DNA from: an uncultured Oscillospiraceae bacterium
GTDB taxonomy: Bacteria; Bacillota_A; Clostridia; Oscillospirales; Oscillospiraceae
Direction: 5' to 3'
Assembly: GCA_934561335.1 (NCBI GenBank)
Contig: CAKTGD010000012.1
Location: forward strand, 1-17,923
Length of the DNA: 17,923 bases
Part shown: piece after piece, positions 1 to 5,066 of the stretch
Position numbering within the stretch: the stretch's first letter is position 1
Layout: each line of letters opens with the position of its first letter
Notes under the pieces: model-generated
What the model was told of the DNA's origin: nothing
The model's input: only the letters and a program-made list of their open reading frames with translations
Database searches by the model: none
Made by a program: the position numbers and the translations under genes

Positions 1-2
1 AC

Positions 3-77
3 GGCATCACCGGCGACCTGTTCAAGGTCGTTCCCGAGCTGATCGAGTCCATCAAGGCTGCCAAGGCCGCCAAGTAA
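3..77 (+). CDS. etfA: Electron transfer flavoprotein alpha subunit, C-terminal end (partial)
   Basis: The window opens inside a reading frame encoding 24 residues that end in a lysine- and alanine-rich tail and a TAA at 75-77. The stretch GDLFKVVPELIESIK matches the usual C-terminus of EtfA, where a conserved G-D-x-x-x-V-V-P-x-L-I motif closes the FAD-binding domain. EtfA pairs with EtfB to shuttle electrons between flavin dehydrogenases, such as acyl-CoA dehydrogenase or bifurcating complexes, and their partners. Only the last helix is visible, so the assignment rests on a short motif, and the preceding genes (usually etfB and an acyl-CoA dehydrogenase) lie outside the window. A strong terminator follows directly, so this is the last gene of its operon. 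Confidence 0.75.
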   Translation, partial: GITGDLFKVVPELIESIKAAKAAK

Positions 78-97
78 GGTTCGCTCAAAATGTAATT

Positions 98-133
98 AAA
101 AGGCTGTCCGATTTTTTCGGACAGCCTTTTTTT
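98..133 (+). terminator. Rho-independent terminator of the etfA operon
   Basis: An 11-bp perfect stem (AGGCTGTCCGA at 101-111 with its complement at 117-127) closes a T-rich loop and is followed by a run of T to 133. A residues at 98-100 can lengthen the stem. It sits 21 bases after the etfA stop. Confidence 0.93.
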
Positions 134-231
134 GTCGATTGATCAGTGCCTGACTTTGGCGAAGCAGTCGGTTCTTTGTTTCCCGAAAGATATATCCATT
201 CCAGGAAGGTACGTGTGCGGAGGACGAGAGC

Positions 232-340
232 GTATATGTACCGAAAAGGGGAGTATATGTACTGAAAAAGAGCGGTATATGTACCGGAAATGGGCAGTAT
301 TTGTACCAAAAGCACGCGGTATTTATGCATATGCATATTA
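232..340. repeat. Imperfect direct repeats, 21-22 bp period (about five units)
   Basis: The core GTATATGTAC begins at 232, 253 and 275. Diverged copies begin at 297 (GTATTTGTAC) and 319 (GTATTTATGC). The start-to-start distances are 21, 22, 22 and 22. Between cores lies a less conserved purine-rich segment (GAAAAGGGG, GAAAAAGAG, GAAATGGGC). This makes up the heart of the 393-base gene-free stretch between etfA and the small membrane protein. The open frames crossing it in several phases do not resemble a protein and merely translate the repeat. The spacing is two helical turns, as expected for protein sites on one DNA face. The function is unknown. Confidence 0.8.
324..337. repeat. 14-bp perfect palindrome at the end of the repeat block
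   Basis: TATGCATATGCATA is identical to its own reverse complement. It overlaps the last, most diverged repeat unit and lies 77 bases upstream of the -35 box of the next gene, so it could be an operator. No regulator is encoded beside it, and an AT-rich palindrome of this length can also occur by chance. Confidence 0.5.
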
Positions 341-413
341 GGCGGAAGGCCGACAGAAATGGTGACAGAATTTCTTCGCAGCATACGCGGGAACATCTGG
401 CAAAGCAAATATC

Positions 414-442
414 TTGACGCTGTGACAGCTTTTCGCTATAAT
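414..442 (+). promoter_or_regulatory. Sigma-A promoter for the 69-residue membrane protein
   Basis: A -35 box TTGACG (414-419) and a consensus -10 box TATAAT (437-442) are separated by 17 bp. The -10 box contains the ATG at 441, so that ATG cannot be the translation start of the gene that follows. Confidence 0.85.
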
Positions 443-470
443 GGTAGCCAAGAAACAAGGAGGAACTTCT

Positions 471-680
471 ATGGAATATGTCGCCATGATCGGCCTGCTG
501 TTTGCGCCGGTGGTCTGCCTGCTGTGTACCGGATGGTTTTTTGTCCGCTGGAAAAATGAGCATGAAAATGAGGCGCTGGCTCAGAAGAGCCGCAAGATCT
601 GCCGCGGTTTTCTGATTGCGACGGTGGCCTCTGTGCTGGTGTTTGGCGGCTTGCACCTGATGTTTCCCTTTACGCTGTGA
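471..680 (+). CDS. Small two-helix membrane protein, unknown function
   Basis: This gene encodes 69 residues and I do not recognise the family. Two hydrophobic segments (about residues 3-25 and 45-62) flank a short charged, probably cytoplasmic loop (RWKNEHENEALAQKSRK), which gives a helical hairpin. The start at 471 is chosen because AAGGAGG (457-463) lies seven bases upstream and because the alternative in-frame ATG at 441 is part of the -10 box. Its own promoter and the terminator before it make it an independent unit. Nothing in the sequence indicates a substrate or partner. A short intergenic region of about 110 bases separates it from the PspC gene, with no obvious terminator between them, so the two could be co-transcribed. 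Confidence 0.75.
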   Translation: MEYVAMIGLLFAPVVCLLCTGWFFVRWKNEHENEALAQKSRKICRGFLIATVASVLVFGGLHLMFPFTL

Positions 681-792
681 AAATTGGGTGGAATACGGAT
701 TATAGTACATAAAATGTGGGATATTGATGCTATTCCTATGAATTATGGGCTGTATAGTTCGAGCGGACAGCTAGAAAAGGAGCGTGAAATTC

Positions 793-987
793 GTGAAAAA
801 GTTACACAAAGTGGAACAGGGGAAGATGCTCTGCGGTGTTTGCACCGGCATTGCCGCCTATTTTGATGTTGATCCTACGCTGGTGCGCCTAGGATGGGTG
901 CTGTTCAGCCTGCTGGGCGGCAGTGGTATTCTGGCGTATATTATCTGTGCGCTGGTGATACCGGAGGATCCGGATAAAGTGAAATAA
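793..987 (+). CDS. PspC domain-containing small membrane protein
   Basis: This 64-residue protein is essentially a bare PspC domain. It has a short basic N-terminus, the signature core GVCTGIAAYFDVDPTLVRL, and one long hydrophobic helix (roughly WVLFSLLGGSGILAYIICALVI) ending in a charged PEDPDK tail. In proteobacteria PspC works in the phage-shock envelope-stress system. In Firmicutes short stand-alone PspC proteins are common and their role is less clear, so envelope-stress function is inferred from family only. A GTG at 793 is preferred over the in-frame GTG at 784: AAGGAG at 777-782 is ten bases before the former but only one base before the latter, and family members typically begin MKKLxR. 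No convincing promoter was found upstream. Confidence 0.85.
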   Translation: MKKLHKVEQGKMLCGVCTGIAAYFDVDPTLVRLGWVLFSLLGGSGILAYIICALVIPEDPDKVK

Positions 988-1021
988 AAATACCCCTTGA
1001 TAAGGAGGACGGCTGCTTTCG

Positions 1022-1050
1022 TTGACAATTTTTGGCGCAACTGCTACAAT
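1022..1050 (+). promoter_or_regulatory. Sigma-A promoter for the cysteine-rich small protein
   Basis: A consensus -35 box TTGACA (1022-1027) and a -10 box TACAAT (1045-1050) are separated by 17 bp. They lie 76 bases upstream of the next start codon. Confidence 0.85.
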
Positions 1051-1126
1051 GGGGTAAGACAATACTGCGTTGCTATGAGTGCGCGGCGGCCGGTTTTGCG
1101 GTCGAAGGAAAGGATATGGTGATAAA

Positions 1127-1420
1127 ATGAGTAACAACGTCTTTGGCAAAAAACCCAGCGAATGCCGCTATTCCTTTGTGCAGCATACGGCGTGCGAGTT
1201 CTTTCCCTGCCATGAAACGGCACACCCGGAGGATTTTAACTGCCTGTTTTGCTATTGTCCGCTGTATGCGCTTGGCAGCAAATGCGGCGGCAACTGCAAG
1301 TGGACGGAAAACGGCGTGAAGGACTGCTCCGGCTGTCTGGTCCCCCATGGACGGGACAGCTATGAGTATATTTTGAAGAAATTCCCGCAGATTGCCGAGA
1401 TTGCCCGCAGAAACCGCTGA
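1127..1420 (+). CDS. Cysteine-rich small domain protein (PF04071-like)
   Basis: The 97-residue product has ten cysteines (13, 23, 28, 39, 42, 44, 53, 57, 67, 70) and histidines at 20, 29, 33 and 74. They occur in the order C-x4-FFPCH, then FNCLFCYCPLY, GxxCGGNC and DCSGC-x3-H. This is the pattern of the small cysteine-rich domain family annotated as probably metal-binding. By family knowledge it likely binds zinc or an iron-sulfur cluster; the exact role is unknown. No signal peptide is visible, so it is cytoplasmic. The ATG at 1127 is preferred over the in-frame ATG at 1079, because the product from 1127 begins at the conserved part and purine-rich AAGGAAAGGA and GGTGAT lie just upstream. 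It has its own promoter and stands as a single-gene unit. Confidence 0.82.
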   Translation: MSNNVFGKKPSECRYSFVQHTACEFFPCHETAHPEDFNCLFCYCPLYALGSKCGGNCKWTENGVKDCSGCLVPHGRDSYEYILKKFPQIAEIARRNR

Positions 1421-1605
1421 AAAGTGCTGGTTGAAGAGGGGAAATGAGTGCTGGCAGCGCTGATTCTTTGCACTTTGCGTATCCATGTGCGGTGGCTGAT
1501 AAAGGCAGCTCGCGCAGGTGCCGGCAAATGCGAAGAGATGGCGCGGCACACCCTATATATACGGAACAAAACAAGCATTTCCCATACATGAAATGATTTG
1601 ACTGT

Positions 1606-1654
1606 AATAAAAAGATCACCACAGAACGTGAAGTTCTGTGGTGATCTTTTTATT
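1606..1654. terminator. Bidirectional terminator between convergent genes
   Basis: A 22-bp perfect stem (1606-1627 with 1633-1654) encloses a five-base loop and ends in A and T runs on both sides, so it works in either direction. It serves the cysteine-rich gene from the left and the surface-protein gene ending at 1656 from the right. The 185 bases before it (1421-1605) contain only an unconvincing 50-codon frame at 1444-1596. Confidence 0.93.
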
Positions 1655-1655
1655 A

Positions 1656-2726
1656 TCAGTGCTGCTGTCTGCGCCGCATCGTTATGATCTGCACGGTTGC
1701 CAGAGAAGCGCACAGCAACACGCTCCATAACAGGATATGGCTGCTGTCACCGGTGCGTGGACTGATGATTCTGTCAGATGCATCGACGGCGGTTTCCGCC
1801 GTGCTATTGTGGGAACTTCGGTGAGCGCCGCCATACACGGCAACGGTAAACTTTGTTTCGTTACCGGCCTTGTCGCGTGCGGTGATTGTCTGTTTGCCTG
1901 CTGCGGGAGAGAGGGTGAACGCTCCGTTGGCATCCGGCGTGACGGGTGCATCATTTATATAGACGCTGTGGAGGTTGGCATCCGCAACGGTGACGGTTCT
2001 GGCACCGTAGTAAGTGCCGCCGTCCGTCACACCGCTGATCACCGGCGCAGTCAGATCAATAATCAGACGATTGGTCCGCACATACCATATCCGGAAAAAG
2101 GCATCAACGTACATGGCGTAGAAAAAACCGTTGTCCCCCTCTTGATCCAGTGTAATGGGGTCTGTATAAGAACTGAAAAGTTTGCCGGGCATCTGGTCCT
2201 CGGTCAATTCCTCTGAAGTCAGCATCCATCCCAGCATAATAGGCTGATCCTCGGTTACAAAGTCAAAGCCGCCCACTTCCATGATCATAGGTGCATTGCA
2301 GTATAGATCCGGCATGCCCTTACCAAATCCATTCCAGACACCCCAAACCCCGCCGCGCTCACGGACGGAGGTGATTATACACAAGGGCGGCGCTGTTGTC
2401 CACCACTTGGCGGTCAGAGTGATGTTTTCCGTAACATTTTCCTCAAATGTGTACGCTACGTCACCCTTGTACCAACCCTTGAACGCATACCCCTTGCGGG
2501 TGGGATCCTCCGGCTTGATGGCAGGCGTTCCCGACAGCTGCTGCGGCGGCACTGCCGTACCGCCAGCTGTATCGAACGTTACGGTATATGTACCGGCGCG
2601 GAGCGCCGCCTGCTGCGCAGGCGGCGTCGCTGCATCGCCGGCAGCATTGTCCGCGGCCAGCACCTGCACCGGCAGCAGCGCCAGCAGCAACAGCAGCAAT
2701 AACAGCAGGGATATAGTTCTCTTCAT
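1656..2726 (-). CDS. Secreted InlB-repeat surface protein with SPRTG-type sorting signal
   Basis: This is a 356-residue envelope protein. Residues 1-25 form a leucine-rich signal peptide ending in VLA-A. Residues about 46-110 match an InlB B-repeat (Listeria-Bacteroides or Flg_new type), from TVTFDTAGG through GYAFKGWYKG to ITLTAKW. The middle (about 111-225) is Trp- and aromatic-rich and unrecognised. Residues about 226-298 look like a bacterial Ig-like fold (DLTAPVISGV through ITARDKAGNE). The C-terminus has SPRTGD (322-327), a hydrophobic helix (about 330-349) and the basic tail RRRQQH, a cell-wall sorting signal of the NPxTG/SPxTG kind. An AAAGGAGA ribosome site precedes the ATG. The ATG overlaps the TGA of the upstream TetR gene by four bases, so translation is probably coupled. 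A specific adhesive or binding role cannot be stated; no sortase gene is in the window. Confidence 0.88.
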   Translation of the reverse strand: MKRTISLLLLLLLLLALLPVQVLAADNAAGDAATPPAQQAALRAGTYTVTFDTAGGTAVPPQQLSGTPAIKPEDPTRKGYAFKGWYKGDVAYTFEENVTENITLTAKWWTTAPPLCIITSVRERGGVWGVWNGFGKGMPDLYCNAPMIMEVGGFDFVTEDQPIMLGWMLTSEELTEDQMPGKLFSSYTDPITLDQEGDNGFFYAMYVDAFFRIWYVRTNRLIIDLTAPVISGVTDGGTYYGARTVTVADANLHSVYINDAPVTPDANGAFTLSPAAGKQTITARDKAGNETKFTVAVYGGAHRSSHNSTAETAVDASDRIISPRTGDSSHILLWSVLLCASLATVQIITMRRRQQH

Positions 2727-3457
2727 ATCGTCTCCTTTCTCTGCTCCTTGGGTGGATCACCCAAACGGAAGTCATAATGCATTTCCAGCGCGTGAAACAG
2801 CTGCTCCATGATTTGCTGCGCGACAGAGCGAACATCCATGTTTTTTAAAAATACCAGCACCTGATGAATTTCATCCTCCGGTACCCGGTAGCCGCGCAGG
2901 CTGAGCACAATAAAGTACGACAGCTTTTTCTCCAATGTCATGGACGCGTTGCAGGGAAACGCCATATAACTGCGCATGATTCCTGCTGAGCCGATTTCCA
3001 GCGCGTAAAAATCCTCTGCTGTCAGCTGGGGCTGGTAGGGGCCAAAAATGGCGTGCAGCTCCTTTGCCGTCTCGCGGAAGATGTACTCCGACGCCTCCTT
3101 TTGGGTATAGGCCTCAATATAGATCTCCCGTAGGTTCTCATTCAGCTCTGTCAGCGTCAGCTGTATGGATGTCTCCAATGCATAGACGTATACCGGCGGC
3201 AGGTTAGCCCCGATGGCGGTACGGGCTGTCTTAAATTGTCTGGAGAACATGAAGGCCACCAACTCGGTCAGCACGCCGTCCTTTGCCCGGAAAATATTCT
3301 GAAAGCTGCTGTTGGATACCTCCGCCTTTTGTACGATCTCCGAGACGGTTGTTTTTTTATAGCCCTGCTCTAAAAAAAGCTTGACGCAAACCGCCAATAT
3401 CCGCCGTTTGGCCGGCAGACTTGCATTTGTCAGTGCGATACGATTCACTCCTTTCAT
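2723..3457 (-). CDS. TetR/AcrR family transcriptional regulator
   Basis: This protein of about 244 residues has the usual TetR layout. An N-terminal helix-turn-helix covers about residues 17-62 (AKRRILAVCVKLFLEQGYKKTTVSEIV, followed by SNSSFQNIFRAKDGVL), and an all-helical ligand and dimerisation domain of unknown ligand follows. The longer open frame from 3628 is rejected because it would run through the promoter and operator. The ATG at 3457 is only about 15 bases after the predicted transcript start and lacks a ribosome site. AAAGGAG lies at codons 2-4, followed by a GTG at 3448 that is too close to it, so the true start is uncertain within a few codons. The gene is the first of a two-gene operon with the surface protein, and the operator in front suggests self-repression and control of that protein. 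Confidence 0.88.
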   Translation of the reverse strand: MKGVNRIALTNASLPAKRRILAVCVKLFLEQGYKKTTVSEIVQKAEVSNSSFQNIFRAKDGVLTELVAFMFSRQFKTARTAIGANLPPVYVYALETSIQLTLTELNENLREIYIEAYTQKEASEYIFRETAKELHAIFGPYQPQLTAEDFYALEIGSAGIMRSYMAFPCNASMTLEKKLSYFIVLSLRGYRVPEDEIHQVLVFLKNMDVRSVAQQIMEQLFHALEMHYDFRLGDPPKEQRKETI

Positions 3458-3461
3458 GTTG

Positions 3462-3477
3462 ATGGCACGTGTGCCAT
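3462..3477. promoter_or_regulatory. Candidate TetR operator
   Basis: ATGGCAC and its complement GTGCCAT (3462-3468, 3471-3477) flank two bases. The repeat begins one base past the minus-strand -10 box and covers the expected transcript start, the classic place for an autorepressor. The fit to the TetR regulator is inferred from position. Confidence 0.7.
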
Positions 3478-3478
3478 T

Positions 3479-3507
3479 AGTATAACAGATGATGCCGCCA
3501 TGTTCAA
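3479..3507 (-). promoter_or_regulatory. Sigma-A promoter of the TetR/surface-protein operon
   Basis: Read on the minus strand, TTGAAC (3507-3502) and TATACT (3484-3479) are separated by 17 bp. The -35 box overlaps a TTGTTGA half-site (3510-3504) identical to one arm of the neighbouring MarR operator. Confidence 0.82.
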
Positions 3508-3573
3508 CAAAAATTTTGAAAAAAGAAGCAGAAAAGAGTATTCTGTAGACATTTTCTGTCCACCTGTAAATAT

Positions 3574-3591
3574 ATGTTGACAAATCAACAA
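3574..3591. promoter_or_regulatory. Candidate MarR operator O1 (over the -35 box)
   Basis: ATGTTGACAAATCAACAA contains the inverted repeat TGTTGA/TCAACA around four bases and matches operator O2 at 14 of 18 positions. It covers the plus-strand -35 box. Confidence 0.7.
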
Positions 3592-3606
3592 TCTGTGTGT
3601 TATGAT
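3577..3606 (+). promoter_or_regulatory. Sigma-A promoter of the MarR-DegV operon
   Basis: TTGACA (3577-3582) and TATGAT (3601-3606) are separated by 18 bp. They are embedded between two copies of the same inverted repeat. Confidence 0.82.
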
Positions 3607-3610
3607 GCCG

Positions 3611-3628
3611 TTGTTGATGGATCAACAA
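3611..3628. promoter_or_regulatory. Candidate MarR operator O2 (over the transcript start)
   Basis: TTGTTGAT and ATCAACAA are perfect 8-base arms around GG, starting four bases after the -10 box. The O1-to-O2 distance is 37 bp. An 18-bp TTG-rich palindrome is a common MarR-family target shape. Confidence 0.78.
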
Positions 3629-3650
3629 TTATTACGCAGGAGAAACCGCT

Positions 3651-4130
3651 ATGGAACGCTTTGAGACCTTTACGGTACTGATGGCCCGGATCGGGCGGAG
3701 TATCAAGCGCATTAAAACCGAGGAAATGGCGCGTTTTCAGCTGAAAGGGCCCCATGTTTCCTGCCTGTACTACCTGTCGCTGTGTAAAAGCATGACCGCG
3801 GCCCAGCTCTGCGAGCGCTGCGAGGAGGATAAGGCGGCCATCTCCCGTTCGCTGGAATATCTGGAGCAGCACGAATACATTGACTGCCGGCAGAAAAACG
3901 GCAGACGCTACAAAAGCCCCCTGTGCCTGACGGAGAAGGGCAGGGAGGTATGCCGGACGATCAACGAGCGGATCGAAGCGTTGGTTGCGCAGGCCAGCCA
4001 GGGACTGAGTGAAGCGGAGCGGGAAACCATGTATCGTTCCCTGACGCTGATCAGCGACAATCTTGACCATATCTGCCGTGCAGCAAGCACAGGGGCGGCA
4101 ATGCCGCCGGAAAAGGAGACAGACAAATGA
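3651..4130 (+). CDS. MarR family transcriptional regulator
   Basis: The 159-residue protein shows a winged helix. Residues about 34-45 form the helix leading to SMTAAQLCERCEEDKAAISRSLEYLEQHEYI (48-77, helix-turn-helix), followed by the beta wing RQKNGRRYKSPLCLTEKG (80-97) with the usual LTxKG turn. N- and C-terminal helices provide dimerisation. Such proteins repress their own operon and release DNA on binding a small ligand or on oxidation; several cysteines (37, 45, 54, 57) are present, but no redox role is shown. CAGGAG (3637-3642) precedes the ATG by eight bases. Two copies of an inverted repeat straddle the promoter, strongly implying self-regulation. The stop overlaps the DegV start in ATGA. 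The DegV partner suggests a fatty-acid-related signal, an inference comparable to other MarR-type lipid regulators. Confidence 0.92.
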   Translation: MERFETFTVLMARIGRSIKRIKTEEMARFQLKGPHVSCLYYLSLCKSMTAAQLCERCEEDKAAISRSLEYLEQHEYIDCRQKNGRRYKSPLCLTEKGREVCRTINERIEALVAQASQGLSEAERETMYRSLTLISDNLDHICRAASTGAAMPPEKETDK

Positions 4131-4966
4131 ACGTACAGATCATTGTAGATTCCACTGTGGATTTGGCACCGCGCTACTGCGGACAGTGTCCCGTTGTGCC
4201 GTTGACCGTCCACTTTGGCGAGGAGGAGCTGATCGACGGCGTGACCATTGACCGCCGCCGCTTTTACGAGCGGCTGGTGGAAAGCGATGTGCTGCCCACC
4301 ACCAGCCAGGCAACTCCGGCCGCGTTTGATCGGGTGTTTGCCGAAGTGGGCAGCGAGGGCGCGGTGGTGATCACCATCTCCGCCAAGCTCTCCGGCACCT
4401 ATCAGAGCGCCTGCATTGCCGCCGCCGAATACCGGAATATCTATGTGGTGGACAGCCAAAGCGCTGCCATCGGTTCCGGGATCCTGGCGCAGCTGGCACT
4501 GGAAAAGGCGGGGCAGGGCATGGCGGCCAAGGAGCTGGCGGAGTATCTGGAGCGCAAGCGGGAGGATATCTGTCTGGTCGGACTGCTGGACACACTGGAA
4601 TACCTGAAGCGCGGCGGCCGAATCTCACGGGCCACCGCTTTTGCCGGCGGCGTGCTGAACATCAAACCCGTTATCACCGTCAAAGATGGAGAGGTGGTGC
4701 TGATCGGCAAGGCGCGCGGCTCAAAGCAGGGCAACAACCTGCTGGTGGAGAAGATCCACCAGAGCGGCGGCATTGATTTTTCCATGCCGATTCTGCTGGG
4801 ATACAGCGGCCTGAGCGACGCATGTCTTAAAAAATACGTAGCGGACAGTCAGTCGATCTGGCAGGAGCATGTGGATACGCTGGAGAGCACACTGCTTTGC
4901 GGCGTGATCGGTACGCACACCGGCCCCGGCGTTGTGGCGGTGGCCTTCTTCAAGAATGAGAAATAA
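4127..4966 (+). CDS. DegV family fatty-acid-binding protein (FakB-like)
   Basis: This 279-residue protein has the standard DegV length and motifs: an N-terminal beta strand with DSTVDL (8-13), LPTTSQ (56-61), SGTYQSA (89-95), LKRGGRIS (160-167) and NIKPV (178-182). The family folds into two domains that bind one long-chain fatty acid. In Firmicutes, FakB members present exogenous fatty acid to the kinase FakA for phosphorylation and incorporation into phospholipid. No FakA (DAK-type) gene is in the window, so the partner would be elsewhere. It is translated from an ATG overlapping the MarR stop, with GGAG upstream, so its expression is tied to that regulator. A terminator follows. The identity is solid at family level; which fatty acid is bound cannot be told. 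Confidence 0.93.
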   Translation: MNVQIIVDSTVDLAPRYCGQCPVVPLTVHFGEEELIDGVTIDRRRFYERLVESDVLPTTSQATPAAFDRVFAEVGSEGAVVITISAKLSGTYQSACIAAAEYRNIYVVDSQSAAIGSGILAQLALEKAGQGMAAKELAEYLERKREDICLVGLLDTLEYLKRGGRISRATAFAGGVLNIKPVITVKDGEVVLIGKARGSKQGNNLLVEKIHQSGGIDFSMPILLGYSGLSDACLKKYVADSQSIWQEHVDTLESTLLCGVIGTHTGPGVVAVAFFKNEK

Positions 4967-5014
4967 GGCATATTCACCGGAAAAACGGGAAATATGCGCA
5001 TGCAGCAAGTGAAT

Positions 5015-5053
5015 AAAAGCGCTCCCCTGACCGATGGCCGGGGGAGCGTTTTA
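5015..5053. terminator. Bidirectional terminator between degV and the M29 peptidase gene
   Basis: CGCTCCCC (5020-5027) pairs with GGGGAGCG (5041-5048) around a 13-base loop. The stem is flanked by AAAAG on the left and TTTTA on the right, so it works for both convergent genes. Confidence 0.85.
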
Positions 5054-5066
5054 TCTGTGAGATGGG

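Noticed and set aside
132..341. 69-codon plus-strand frame with ICTEK repeats
   Set aside because: The repeat step is 21 then 22 bp, so a coding repeat would change frame. There is no ribosome site at its ATG; the repeat is more likely a DNA signal.
96..710. 204-codon minus-strand open frame across the repeat block and the small membrane-protein gene
   Set aside because: It is antisense to a gene with its own promoter and ribosome site, runs through a terminator, and its composition simply reflects the repeats.
700..760. Possible promoter before the PspC gene (TTGATG near 724 and TATAGT near 753)
   Set aside because: The boxes are 23 bp apart, too far for a normal sigma-A promoter.
1444..1596. 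50-codon frame after the cysteine-rich gene with GAGGGGAA just before its ATG
   Set aside because: The spacing of the ribosome-like sequence is poor, the composition is mixed, and no family is recognised. It may be chance.
2581..2595. GGTATATGTACCGG within the surface-protein gene resembling the phased repeat core
   Set aside because: It is a single copy inside a well-supported coding region, so a chance match.
3458..3628. 57-codon N-terminal extension of the TetR gene
   Set aside because: It would contain the promoter, operator and part of the divergent MarR control region.
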